A stretch of DNA of 64,000 bases from the NCBI RefSeq assembly GCF_006716425.1, contig NZ_VFOZ01000001.1, positions 6,696,001-6,760,000 on the forward strand, in the 5' to 3' direction. This document shows positions 35,301 to 43,071 of the stretch, in pieces. The translations under genes and the position numbers were made by a program. The notes beneath the pieces were generated by a model. The model saw only the letters and a list, made by a program, of their open reading frames with translations. It made no database searches and was not told the DNA's origin. This DNA is from Actinoallomurus bryophytorum (GTDB taxonomy: Bacteria; Actinomycetota; Actinomycetes; Streptosporangiales; Streptosporangiaceae). How positions within the stretch are numbered: position 1 is the first letter of the stretch; each line of letters opens with the position of its first letter.

Positions 35301-36642
35301 GGCTTTCAGTCCCGATGGTAGGACTCTTGCCACCGGTAGTTATGATCGTACGGCTCGGTTGTGGGACACCGCCACTCACAGGCCGGTCGGTAAGCCGTTT
35401 GTCGGTCACACCAATGCGGTGTCGTCGGTGGCTTTCAGTCCCGATGGTAAAACCCTCGCCACCGCCGGTGGCGATTTCACCGCACGGCTGTGGGACACCG
35501 CCACTCACTCTCCGATCGGCGCACCTCTCACCGGCCACACCGCCTTCGTGGCCGGGGTCGCATTCAGCCCGGACGGAAAAACTCTCGCGACCGCGAGCGG
35601 AGATCAGACGGCACGGCTGTGGGACGTCGCAACCCATCGTCAGGTCGATGACTTCGTGGGTTCCACCAATGGAGTAACCGCATTCAGCCCGGACGGACAA
35701 ACCCTCGCCACCGCCAGCGCCGGTACCGACCACACGGCACGATTGTGGGACGTCGCCACCCACCATCAGGTCGGTGCACCCTTCGTCGGCCACACCAAGG
35801 TCATCAATGCGATGACCTTCAGTCCGGATGGCAGAACGCTTGCCACTGCCAGTACCGATCAGACGGCACGGTTGTGGGACGTGGCCACCCAACGCCAGAT
35901 CGGTACCTTCAATCATCACTCCGGTGCCACTTTAGAAGCGGTGGCGTTCAGCTCTGATGGTAAGAGGCTTGCCACTGCCGGTAGCGATAACACGGCACGG
36001 TTGTGGGATGTTGCCACCCAACGCCAGATCGGTGACTTGATCACAGGTTTCGGGGATAACATGCGCGCGGTGGCATTCAGCCCTGACGGCAAGATACTTG
36101 TCGCCGCCAGTAACGATAATACTGCACAGTTGTGGGACATCGCCACCCGAGAGATTATCACGCAACTGCGGGGTCACACGGGCGTTGTCAACTCGGTGGC
36201 ATTCAGCCCTGACGGTAAAACCCTCGCCACCGTCAGTAACGACGGAACGGCACGGCTGTGGGACATCGCGACTTATAGCCAGATCGGTGCACCGTTCACC
36301 GGGCATACCAGCTACGTCGACTCGGTGGCGTTCAGTCCCGACGGCAGGACCCTCGCCACCGGCAGCGCCGATTACACGGCACGGCTGTGGGACGTTGCTA
36401 TGCATCGCCAGATCGGTGCACCGCTCATCGGGCACACCGGTTACGTCTACTCCGTGGCGTTCAGCCCGGACGGAAGAACCCTCGCCACCGCCGGTTATGA
36501 CCACACGGTGCGATTGTGGAATGTGGGCGAGCCCGCCGATCTTCTCTCGTCGATCTGCGCCGTCACCACCCGCTCATTCACGCACGCCGAATGGCGACGC
36601 TATGTACCTGGGGAAAAATTCCGGCAAGTATGCCCACAGTAG
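32374..36642 (+). CDS. Large P-loop NTPase (nSTAND-like) with C-terminal WD40 repeats
   Basis: 1,422 residues. A short N-terminus leads to a hydrophobic Gly/Ala segment (about 66-115), a coiled region, then an NTPase module beginning PYRGLSPFEEDQAEAFYGRE with Walker A GASGVGKSS (321-329) and Walker B-like LVLLVDQFEEIF (419-430). A membrane helix lies at about 753-775, followed by 13 WD40 repeats from residue 837, each near 43 residues (SVAFSPDGRTLATGS, TARLWD). Repeat 2 is degenerate and lacks the WD dipeptide. A 79-base stretch is identical between adjacent blades (35242 and 35371). The architecture is that of bacterial signalling or defence STAND proteins that bind a trigger via repeats. 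The start is uncertain: the ATGs at 32374, 32461 and 32500 all lack ribosome sites. Confidence 0.85.
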   Translation: MVQTVCWRPLSDGAHFPRIHHELSAILARMEAGGGADEQTERMRAGVRARIARVTQTTGDGLQRWSPPVLLGVLCAGAFGPLLAASAGVAGTGAALVAGIGVAGSVGGNALADVIQAGIGRLRDGGQEPTREEIEEEVEQRIQEILGAGGLQARQLRGDIARVLREIGAASAALEQAVRSGDQELQAQLTSALAGLGDEFAEFRFLLVDVSAALAAIQDDLNQQGSEQRLIIDLLRRQATHTRLMREDVLAIEHRSRSGDDGDPNGPQRSAPWLEGCPYRGLSPFEEDQAEAFYGRERVTAELVGTLAERLVGLGLVVVTGASGVGKSSLLRAGLLPALARGSLSPSSAEWPRRLITPTRAPLQELATQLAVLSAGDPTVVCDSLAEHPDQAHLLVRQAILADAERNGVSAEAAERHRLVLLVDQFEEIFTLGQDQDEAGEAQRSAFITALHAAAGTPCGSRQQPPALVVIAIRGDFLDRCAAYPRLREAMPGAHFIVGPMAEPDLRRAITGPAAAAGLRIEPGLTDTVLADLRSGAASEGYETGALPWLSHAMLITWEHREDGRLTSRGYGLSGGVRHAIQTSAEAVYADLGGAQQDIAAAMFQEMVVVARDGRLARRRRTRTSLYAGRAGAERDSVDAVLEAFAAKRLVVLSGETAGIAHDELLRAWPRLRAWLEPDLAGHILYGQILDDAAEWARNHQDPSFLYRGTQLAAVLEANGRWETGDHPLTGTAREFLDASTHAARRRLRQRRAVLSTLAALLVVAITAAATAIYTADDADHQRVLAVSRQLATESQSVTATDPVTSALLAAAAWRIAPTAEARYSMLTALQNPERGTFTGHTGAVRAVAFSPDGKILATSSSDGSARLWDRATGYSVGESLYSGGSVNAIAFNPDGGHIITGSNNGSLELGSARANSREAAFFARNGSGVYGVAFSPDGRTVVTAGADHTARLWDFATHRPVGKPFVGHTNAVSSVAFSPDGRTLATGSYDRTARLWDTATHRPVGKPFVGHTNAVSSVAFSPDGKTLATAGGDFTARLWDTATHSPIGAPLTGHTAFVAGVAFSPDGKTLATASGDQTARLWDVATHRQVDDFVGSTNGVTAFSPDGQTLATASAGTDHTARLWDVATHHQVGAPFVGHTKVINAMTFSPDGRTLATASTDQTARLWDVATQRQIGTFNHHSGATLEAVAFSSDGKRLATAGSDNTARLWDVATQRQIGDLITGFGDNMRAVAFSPDGKILVAASNDNTAQLWDIATREIITQLRGHTGVVNSVAFSPDGKTLATVSNDGTARLWDIATYSQIGAPFTGHTSYVDSVAFSPDGRTLATGSADYTARLWDVAMHRQIGAPLIGHTGYVYSVAFSPDGRTLATAGYDHTVRLWNVGEPADLLSSICAVTTRSFTHAEWRRYVPGEKFRQVCPQ
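35242..35449 (+). repeat. Recent tandem duplication within WD40 region
   Basis: Two copies of a 129-base unit; the first 79 bases (35242-35320 and 35371-35449) are identical, giving adjacent blades with the same residues. The codons match too, which indicates recent duplication rather than protein-level constraint. Confidence 0.85.
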
Positions 36643-36665
36643 GCGGTCTGGAGTGTCTCGGCCGG

Positions 36666-36810
36666 TCAGGCCGGGCGCAGCACCGCGACTCCGTGTCCGT
36701 CCAGGCGTAGCGACGTGACCGGGCCGGTGCCGGTCAGCTCGTCGTGCATCGGTGTGGGCAGGGTGCCCCGCGCGCCGGCCAGGGCATGGCCCGCCGATGA
36801 GACCCGAGAT
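36666..36810 (-). pseudogene. Possible remnant of a glycoside hydrolase C-terminus
   Basis: Reading leftward from about 36810 to a TGA at 36666-36668 gives a tail that includes LTGTGPVTSLRLDGHGVAVL. It resembles the last beta-sandwich strands of GH42-type galactosidases and related enzymes. No start or upstream domain is present, so if real it is a decayed fragment. Similarity is by eye only. Confidence 0.3.
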
Positions 36811-36961
36811 GGGCGTAAAGAGAACCCCTTGGGTGACCTCTTCGGCCTGCCGGGAGCCGGTTCTCCTCCCTTCGGACGACCGCGGGCCGGGCTCGGTGTA
36901 AGAAGCGGGCACTCCTGATCGCTTCCCCGGTGAGGATGTACCCCAACAAAGGAGCCGGAGC

Positions 36962-37507
36962 ATGACGGATCCGGACGCGGTGGGCAGGTTCACCGCGATC
37001 TACGACGAGTTTCATCCCCGGGTCTACGCCTACGCGGTCAGCCGTACGGGAAGGCAACTGGCGGAGGAGGTGGCCAGTGAGACCTTCTGCGTGGCCTGGC
37101 GGCGATTCGGTGACCTGCCCTCACGACCCCTGCCCTGGCTGCTCGGCATAGCCCGGAACGTCCTGCGTGAGTCCTACCGGGCTCAGGTCAAACAGAGCTC
37201 GCTGGACGCCGAGCTGAAGAGCTGGGTGTCCGAGGCGGAGCTCACCTCCGCCGACGTCGGTGAGGCGGTCGTCGAGCGGGCGCAGGTGCTCCAGGCGCTG
37301 AGCCGCCTGTCCAGCGGGGACCGGGAGGTCCTCACACTCGTCGCCTGGCATGGGCTTTCGGCGGCCGCGGCCGCGAAGGTCATCGGTACCTCCAAGGCGA
37401 CGTACTTCGTCAAGCTCCACCGTGCTCGCAGGCGGCTGGAGCAGGCGCTGTCCGACGGTCCCGCCACGCGCTCATCCCTGCTCATCTCTAGGACGGAGAC
37501 GTCATGA
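36962..37507 (+). CDS. ECF-type RNA polymerase sigma factor
   Basis: A 181-residue sigma-70-family factor with region 2 (YDEFHPRVYAYAVSR, EEVASETFCVAWRR, LPWLLGIARNVL) and region 4 (LSRLSSGDREVLTLVAWHGLSAAAAAKVIG...). AAAGGAG precedes the ATG. It overlaps the CU044_5270-family gene by 4 bases, a standard actinobacterial pair in which the partner is membrane-anchored. Targets unknown. Confidence 0.92.
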   Translation: MTDPDAVGRFTAIYDEFHPRVYAYAVSRTGRQLAEEVASETFCVAWRRFGDLPSRPLPWLLGIARNVLRESYRAQVKQSSLDAELKSWVSEAELTSADVGEAVVERAQVLQALSRLSSGDREVLTLVAWHGLSAAAAAKVIGTSKATYFVKLHRARRRLEQALSDGPATRSSLLISRTETS

Positions 37508-38709
37508 AACGTGCGCAGAGCGCCATGGAACGGCTGGCCGCGGCCCGTCCCGAAAGCCTGGATCCGCCCTCGGACGCCGAGCGGCGCCGGCGTGACATCG
37601 CCGGGGCACTGGCCGAGACGGCCGGGCGCCAGAGGCTGCTGCCCAGGCGGACCTCCCGGCGACTGGGTCTCGGTCTCGGGCTGGTCGCGGCCGGTACGGC
37701 GGCGGTGGTCGTCGCCGTCGCGGCATTGGGCGGCGGCTCGCCTCGCGACCCGGCCGGCGGTGGTTCCCGGCCGACCGAGCTCGCACCTCACAGCGTCCTG
37801 CTCGCGGCAGCAGAGAAGGCCGAGGCCGAGCCGATGGGCAAGTACTGGTACAACGACCAGGTCGAGGCGCAGACGTACCTGGTCAAGGACGGGTACGCGG
37901 TCTCGGCCGCGGCCAGCGAGTTCTTCGAATGGACGGCCGTCAAGAAGGGGGGAGGCAATCTCTTCTACGGTCGTGACCTGCCGGCGCGCCCCCTGACCAA
38001 GGCCGACGAGGCCGCGTGGCGCCGGACGGGGTCGCCGAAGAGCTTCCGGGTCTGGTCCAACGACCACTGGGGCACCTACACCGCGAAGCCGGGCCCCTGG
38101 CGGCCGGACAAGCCGCAGGCCAGGGAGGGCGGCCGGTTTCCGTTCGCCGGATTCGACAACGGCCGGATGGTGCCGATGCCCTGCCCCAAGCAGGTCGGTG
38201 GGACCGGCTGCGCCAAACCTGTCGGATACGGTGCGACCATTCAGGATCTGGAGAACCTGACCACCGATCCGAAGCAGCTCGCCACCCGTTTCATGAGCGT
38301 CAAGCCGGGTTCCAAAATCGGTCCGAACAACGCGCAACTGCTGATGAGCGTGTCGGACAACCTGAGCGGCGCCCCGGTGCCACCGAAGCTGCGGGCGGCC
38401 ATGATGCGGATGCTGCCACTGCTGCCGGGCGTCCATCCGGTCGGCTCGGTCACCGACCCGCTGGGCCGGCCGGGCTTCGCCGTGGCGGCGGACTGGCCGT
38501 CGGAGGGCCCGACCTATCACGGCTACGGCTCGAGGGTGGAGCTCATCTTCAACGACAAGGGGGAGTGCCTCGGGGAACGCGAGGTCCTCACCAAGCCGGG
38601 TGGTGAGTACCGGAGGCAGAAGCCCGGCTTCGTCATCTTCTACCAGATGAACCGCAGCTCGGGTTGGACCGACAGCAAGCCCGCACCTCCCAAGAAGCTC
38701 CCTTACTGA
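37504..38709 (+). CDS. CU044_5270 family membrane protein, sigma-factor partner
   Basis: A 401-residue protein with a cytoplasmic N-terminus, one membrane helix (about 56-76: LGLGLGLVAAGTAAVVVAVAA) and a large extracytoplasmic domain. The ATG overlaps the ECF sigma stop. By position and topology it probably controls the sigma factor, though no zinc-type anti-sigma motif is visible. The outer domain contains two cysteines (CPKQVGGTGC) that may form a disulfide. Confidence 0.85.
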   Translation: MKRAQSAMERLAAARPESLDPPSDAERRRRDIAGALAETAGRQRLLPRRTSRRLGLGLGLVAAGTAAVVVAVAALGGGSPRDPAGGGSRPTELAPHSVLLAAAEKAEAEPMGKYWYNDQVEAQTYLVKDGYAVSAAASEFFEWTAVKKGGGNLFYGRDLPARPLTKADEAAWRRTGSPKSFRVWSNDHWGTYTAKPGPWRPDKPQAREGGRFPFAGFDNGRMVPMPCPKQVGGTGCAKPVGYGATIQDLENLTTDPKQLATRFMSVKPGSKIGPNNAQLLMSVSDNLSGAPVPPKLRAAMMRMLPLLPGVHPVGSVTDPLGRPGFAVAADWPSEGPTYHGYGSRVELIFNDKGECLGEREVLTKPGGEYRRQKPGFVIFYQMNRSSGWTDSKPAPPKKLPY

Positions 38710-38759
38710 ACCGAACTCGAACGAGATGGACCGGCCCCGAGCCGAGCGTGAGATCGCGG

Positions 38760-38793
38760 TCCCAGGCCCGCCCCTTTCGTGGCGGGCCTGGGA
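38760..38793. terminator. Bidirectional hairpin terminator
   Basis: Perfect 13-base arms (38760-38772 and 38781-38793) with an 8-base loop, between the convergent CU044_5270 and M64 peptidase genes. Confidence 0.75.
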
Positions 38794-38798
38794 GCGTG

Positions 38799-40676
38799 TC
38801 AGCCGGTCTTGCGGAGGACCGCCTGGATCGTGGTGGTCTTCCCGATGTTGCCGGCGGCGTCGATGGCTCGGAACTGGATCGTGTGACGGCCGTAGCCGGG
38901 AGGTACGTTCTCCCAGGCGACGGCTCTCGCGGGCTTGCCGAGCTTGCCGTAGTACAGGTCGTCGATGTTGGTGCCCAGCGGCGTGAACAGGAACGGCGCG
39001 GTGGAGTCGGTCGGCCAGCCGAAGTAGCGGTACCAGCCGTCCCCGTCGACCTGGAACTCCGCCAGCGCTGCCCCGGACGCGTTGTCGGAGGGGTTCAGCT
39101 TCATCGTGAACCGGTCGTCGAAGACCTTGGTCCTGCCGACCGTGGCGGCCGGCCGGGAGAACTCCGCGGAGACCACCGGACGTTGTGCGTCCACCGTCCA
39201 GGTGAGAGGGGATGACTCGGTGCCGGTGGCGGGGTCCACCGCTCGCGCGGTGACCGTGTGTGTCCCGGAGGTGAGGTGGAAGCGACTCAGAGCCAGGTCA
39301 CGGTCGTTTCCCGTCGTCCTCACGCGCCGGCCGTCGACGGTCCACCGGACGGCCGGGACCGACGTCGCGGGGTGCGCCGTCTCCGCGTAGATCACGTCGT
39401 TCGCGCCCACATCGGTGCTCGCCGGGGTGGAGTCGGTGAAGCCCGGCGTGGTGGCCGTCGGCGCGGTCTTGATCCGGGTGTCCACCGTCCAGGTACGGGA
39501 CTGGGTGAGAGCCGCCGAGGATCTGATCGCCGGGTCGCGGACGAAGTCGGTGGGGTCCTGGACCGTGGCGGTCAGCGTGTGCGTGCCCGGCTTGACGTGC
39601 AGCCTGGCCAGGTCGACGTTGTGCCGGTCCGCGCTGCCGGAGATCGTCCTGCCGTCGAGAGTCCAGCCGATGTGCAGCGTGTGGCTCACCGGGTGCAGCG
39701 TCTCCAGCCAGACGACACGGTCGGCGCCGATGGGCGTTCCGACCGGGGTGTCGTCCTGCACCAGGTTGAGCTTCCCGGAGATGGCCTGCGTCATCCGCTC
39801 GCGTTCCACCTGGTCGTAGGCGTATCCCAGGGTCTTCATCATCGAGTGCTCGCTGGGCCGCCAGACGCCCGTGGTGTCGTACATCCCGCCCTCGTAGCGG
39901 CCGATGACGCCGCCGGCGGTGCTCCGGTCACCGAGCCAGCGCCACCACTTCGCCTGTTGCTGCCGCATCTGCGTCTCGGTGAGGAGGGTGTGGTGGATCG
40001 AGTCGGGCTCGCCGCCGGTGTACGCGCCGCCGGGCACACCCCGCTGGTAGTAGTTGTACTCGTCCTGCAGGCCGCCGAGTGAGTGGCCGATCTCGTGCGG
40101 CATGATCAGCGACGACATCGCGTTGCTCCCGGACGCCGTCGCGTACGTTCCTCCCGCGCCGCCGTACGTCGGGCTGTTGGCCAGAGCGACGATCTGCCGG
40201 TTGGCGGCGCTGGTGCCGGTGACCAGGTTCGCGTACGTGTTGGCCGCGTCGTCGTCCATGACCAGGAGCCGCTGGATGCCGTCCGTCCGGCAGCCGCTCC
40301 AGAACTGCATGCTGAGCGGGGTCGTGCGCCGGGGTGCGGACAGCGACGGATCGCAGCTCACGCCCGACTCGCCCGAGACGATCTCGACCCGGTAGATGTT
40401 GATGTAGCTGCGGTAGGACTTCCACGGCTCGAAGGCGAACAGCGTGCTGATCTCGTGGTCGACGTTCTCGCGGAACGTCGGCATGTCGGCCTCGGTGAAA
40501 CCGTCGCCGAGGATCACGACGTTGAACCGCTTCGCCGGATCGCCGGTGACCTGGACCGGTACGACCTTGGCGCTGCCGATGTCATCGGCGTGTGCGGCAC
40601 CGGCGGGCGCCACGAGGATCGGCGACGCGGCGACCGCCAACGTCGCGGCCATCGTGGCAATCATGCGTCTCAGCAT
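38799..40676 (-). CDS. Secreted M64-family metallopeptidase
   Basis: 625 residues. A signal peptide (Arg-rich start, hydrophobic 6-22, Ala-rich cleavage area about 28-31) precedes an M64 zinc peptidase domain with FNVVILGDGFTEADM and the active-site motif H194-E-I-G-H198 followed by L-x-DEY (205-207). After the catalytic domain come two similar beta modules (about 330-410 and 430-505, each ending TWTVD) and a third domain, probably binding or spacer units. AGGAGG precedes the ATG. Secreted protein degradation is the likely role; the prototype is an IgA protease, but IgA need not be the target. Confidence 0.88.
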   Translation of the reverse strand: MLRRMIATMAATLAVAASPILVAPAGAAHADDIGSAKVVPVQVTGDPAKRFNVVILGDGFTEADMPTFRENVDHEISTLFAFEPWKSYRSYINIYRVEIVSGESGVSCDPSLSAPRRTTPLSMQFWSGCRTDGIQRLLVMDDDAANTYANLVTGTSAANRQIVALANSPTYGGAGGTYATASGSNAMSSLIMPHEIGHSLGGLQDEYNYYQRGVPGGAYTGGEPDSIHHTLLTETQMRQQQAKWWRWLGDRSTAGGVIGRYEGGMYDTTGVWRPSEHSMMKTLGYAYDQVERERMTQAISGKLNLVQDDTPVGTPIGADRVVWLETLHPVSHTLHIGWTLDGRTISGSADRHNVDLARLHVKPGTHTLTATVQDPTDFVRDPAIRSSAALTQSRTWTVDTRIKTAPTATTPGFTDSTPASTDVGANDVIYAETAHPATSVPAVRWTVDGRRVRTTGNDRDLALSRFHLTSGTHTVTARAVDPATGTESSPLTWTVDAQRPVVSAEFSRPAATVGRTKVFDDRFTMKLNPSDNASGAALAEFQVDGDGWYRYFGWPTDSTAPFLFTPLGTNIDDLYYGKLGKPARAVAWENVPPGYGRHTIQFRAIDAAGNIGKTTTIQAVLRKTG

Positions 40677-40873
40677 GAGGGGGGCCTCCTACGAAATACA
40701 CATGGGACGACGTTGATCATCGTCTGCGGGAGGGCGGCAGGGAACCGCGGGGTCACGGTTGGCCGGAAGGTGCCTTCTCGCACCGGCCTATTCCTGCCGG
40801 AACCTCGGGTGAGCCGGGTGCCTAGGCTGGGGGTGCATCCCCGCCCGGCAGCATCTCGACAGAAAGCCGAACC

Positions 40874-41839
40874 ATGACGGACACCCCGCCGGTCACTCTG
40901 GACGACGTCCGCGACGCCGCCGCGCAGATCAAGGGAGTGGCGCACCGCACCCCGGTGCTGCGTTCACGGACCCTGGACGCGCTCGTCGGCGCCGAGGTCT
41001 TCCTCAAGTGCGAGAACCTTCAGCGTGTCGGCGCGTTCAAGTTCCGCGGCGCCTACAACGCCGCCTCCCGGCTGGCGCCGGAGCAGCTGCGCAAGGGCAT
41101 CGCCGCCTACTCGTCGGGCAACCACGCCCAGGCCGTCGCCCTCGCCGCACGGGAGCTCGGTACGACCGCGGTGATCCTCATGCCGGAGGACACCCCGCGG
41201 TCCAAGATGGACGCCACCGCCGGTTACGGCGCGGAGATCGTCACCTACGACCGTTACACCGGCGACCGGGTCGCCATCGGCGAGGCCCTGGCCGCCGACC
41301 ACGGCCTGGCGCTCATCCCGCCGTACGAGCATCCGCATGTCATCGCCGGGCAGGGCACCGCCGCGCTCGAACTCCTCGATGAGGTCGGCGGGCTCGACGC
41401 GCTCGTCGTCCCGGTCGGCGGCGGCGGCCTCATCGCCGGCAGCGCCACCGCCGCGAAGGGACTCGACCCGGGCATCCGCGTGATCGGCGTAGAGCCGGAG
41501 GCCGGGGACGACACCAAACGGTCCCTGGAGGCCGGCCGGCGCGTCTCCATCCCCGTGCCGCGCACCATCGCCGACGGGCAGGCCGCCGACATCCCCGGAG
41601 AGCTGACGTTCTCCGTCAACCGGCGGCTGGTCGACGAGATCGCGCTGGTCACCGACGACCAGATCCGCGAGGCCATGCGGCTGGTCTTCGAACGCCTGAA
41701 GGTCGTCGTCGAGCCGAGCGGCGCCACCCCGCTGGCCGCCCTCCTGGCCGGCCGCATCGACCCCGTACCCGCCCGCATCGGCGTGATCGTCTCTGGCGGC
41801 AACATCGGCGCCCGTCGTTTCGCCGAGCTCTGCGGCTGA
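40874..41839 (+). CDS. Threonine/serine dehydratase (PLP-dependent)
   Basis: A 321-residue fold-type II PLP enzyme. The Schiff-base lysine is K56 in AFKFRGAYN, the substrate loop is SSGNHAQ (80-86) and the phosphate-binding glycines are at 182-185. No C-terminal ACT domain follows, so it matches the catabolic threonine ammonia-lyase/serine racemase group rather than feedback-inhibited IlvA. Deaminates Thr/Ser to 2-oxo acids or racemises Ser. It stands alone, divergent from the M64 peptidase. Confidence 0.9.
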   Translation: MTDTPPVTLDDVRDAAAQIKGVAHRTPVLRSRTLDALVGAEVFLKCENLQRVGAFKFRGAYNAASRLAPEQLRKGIAAYSSGNHAQAVALAARELGTTAVILMPEDTPRSKMDATAGYGAEIVTYDRYTGDRVAIGEALAADHGLALIPPYEHPHVIAGQGTAALELLDEVGGLDALVVPVGGGGLIAGSATAAKGLDPGIRVIGVEPEAGDDTKRSLEAGRRVSIPVPRTIADGQAADIPGELTFSVNRRLVDEIALVTDDQIREAMRLVFERLKVVVEPSGATPLAALLAGRIDPVPARIGVIVSGGNIGARRFAELCG

Positions 41840-41856
41840 CCGGAAAGGCCTCCGGT
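41839..41856. terminator. Short hairpin between convergent genes
   Basis: ACCGGA-AAGGCC-TCCGGT, 6-base arms, in the 23-base gap between the dehydratase and the NADAR gene; a plausible shared terminator. Confidence 0.4.
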
Positions 41857-41862
41857 GCCGGG

Positions 41863-42996
41863 TCACAGGGGGATGCCGGCCCGGTGGGCGGCGAGTTCGG
41901 AGCGGACGACCTCCAGGAGCCGGCCGATCCAGTTCCGTCCGCCGTCACCCTTGGATATCCAGTAGGCCGAGTCGAGGCCGGTGTAGCGGATCCGCCCGTC
42001 ACCGGTCGTGAGCAGCGTCTCGGCAAGGTCGGGGTGTTGGTCGAACTTGGCGCGCAGGAGGGAGGCCATGACGGCGACCCTCGCCTGTGGCCAGCCGTCG
42101 CGGCGTGGCGCCGCCTCCCCGAGCCGCTCTGCCTCGTAGGGGCGCTCCGCGCCGCGGATGCGCTCGGCGGCCCGGCCGTCGGTGGTGGACAGCGCCCAGT
42201 AGGCGTGGGTCACGGTCGGGTAGGTGAGGCCGGTGACGGTGACCGGAGCCGGGCACTCGTTGCGCAGCGCGAGGACGCCGAGGTCGTCCGGCCACCCTTG
42301 GGGGAACACCACCGCGTCGAGGTGCACCGTCGGTGCGTCCGCGTCTTCCGGCCCGTCCGCGGGGCGCCGCCGGGTGTCCTCGTACTCGGCGAGGTGGCGG
42401 TCGCGGTCGGCGAAGTAGGCGAAGGCGCGCTGCCGTAGCTCCTCGGTGACGACCTCCTCGTCCCCGAGGTTGCGCAGGTCGCCGACGGGCTCCCCCACGC
42501 GGGCGGCGAGCACGCTGAGCGGGGCGTCGCCGTAGTCCATGTCCCCGAGCGCGTACGTGCACAGGTGGCCGGGGATCGCGTCGTACGCCTCACGCAGCGC
42601 GATCCGGTCGTCCTCGGTGCGGCTGTCGAGGTAACGGCCGAGTGCCCGCAGGCATCGGCCGGTGGAGTCGGGCCGGCCGTTGAGCTGGTCGATCTCGTCC
42701 GCGACCTCGCCGATCAGCTCTTCCCCACTGATCCACATGTGCGGATCCTCGAACCGCCACGCCGCCAGGTGGTGGACGGAGGCGCGGTCGCCGGGCCTGA
42801 GGCTGGTCGCCACCCAGCCCTGTTCGATCTTGCGCCGCAGTCCGTCGAGGTCGACCCACTCCCAGCAGTGAATGGCCCCGTCCGCGAAGATGAAGAGCTC
42901 GGTCAGGTGGTAGCCGCCGTTGCGGATGAAGATGGGCCGCCAGGTGCCCTCGACGCGGTCGCCCTCGACCATGCGGTAGGTCCGTCGGTTCAGCAC
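41863..42996 (-). CDS. NADAR-domain protein with N-terminal DUF7638-like domain
   Basis: About 377 residues. The N-terminal third (VEGTWRPIFIRNGGYHLTELFIFADG, CWEWVDL) resembles a DUF7638-like domain; the C-terminus is a NADAR domain: THAYWALST, an Arg/Glu-rich helix, LLRAKFDQHPDLAETLLTTGD, then AYWISKGDGGRNWIGRLLEVVRSEL. NADAR proteins act on ADP-ribose and related N-glycosides, and some remove ADP-ribose from guanine in DNA or RNA. The start is uncertain: GTG at 42996 or ATG at 42972; neither has a strong ribosome site. It lies 75 bases downstream of an NAD-dependent DNA ligase gene on the same strand. Confidence 0.78.
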   Translation of the reverse strand: MLNRRTYRMVEGDRVEGTWRPIFIRNGGYHLTELFIFADGAIHCWEWVDLDGLRRKIEQGWVATSLRPGDRASVHHLAAWRFEDPHMWISGEELIGEVADEIDQLNGRPDSTGRCLRALGRYLDSRTEDDRIALREAYDAIPGHLCTYALGDMDYGDAPLSVLAARVGEPVGDLRNLGDEEVVTEELRQRAFAYFADRDRHLAEYEDTRRRPADGPEDADAPTVHLDAVVFPQGWPDDLGVLALRNECPAPVTVTGLTYPTVTHAYWALSTTDGRAAERIRGAERPYEAERLGEAAPRRDGWPQARVAVMASLLRAKFDQHPDLAETLLTTGDGRIRYTGLDSAYWISKGDGGRNWIGRLLEVVRSELAAHRAGIPL

Positions 42997-43071
42997 GGCA
43001 CGGACTCTAGGGCGACGTCGACCACCGTGGCCACCGCGTTCGCGGGAGCCCGCCACGTGCCGCGCGCCGGC

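Noticed and set aside
34884-36530. Regularly spaced DNA repeats that might suggest a CRISPR array
   Set aside because: Spacing near 129 bases and in-frame WD40 coding show protein repeats, not CRISPR repeats and spacers.
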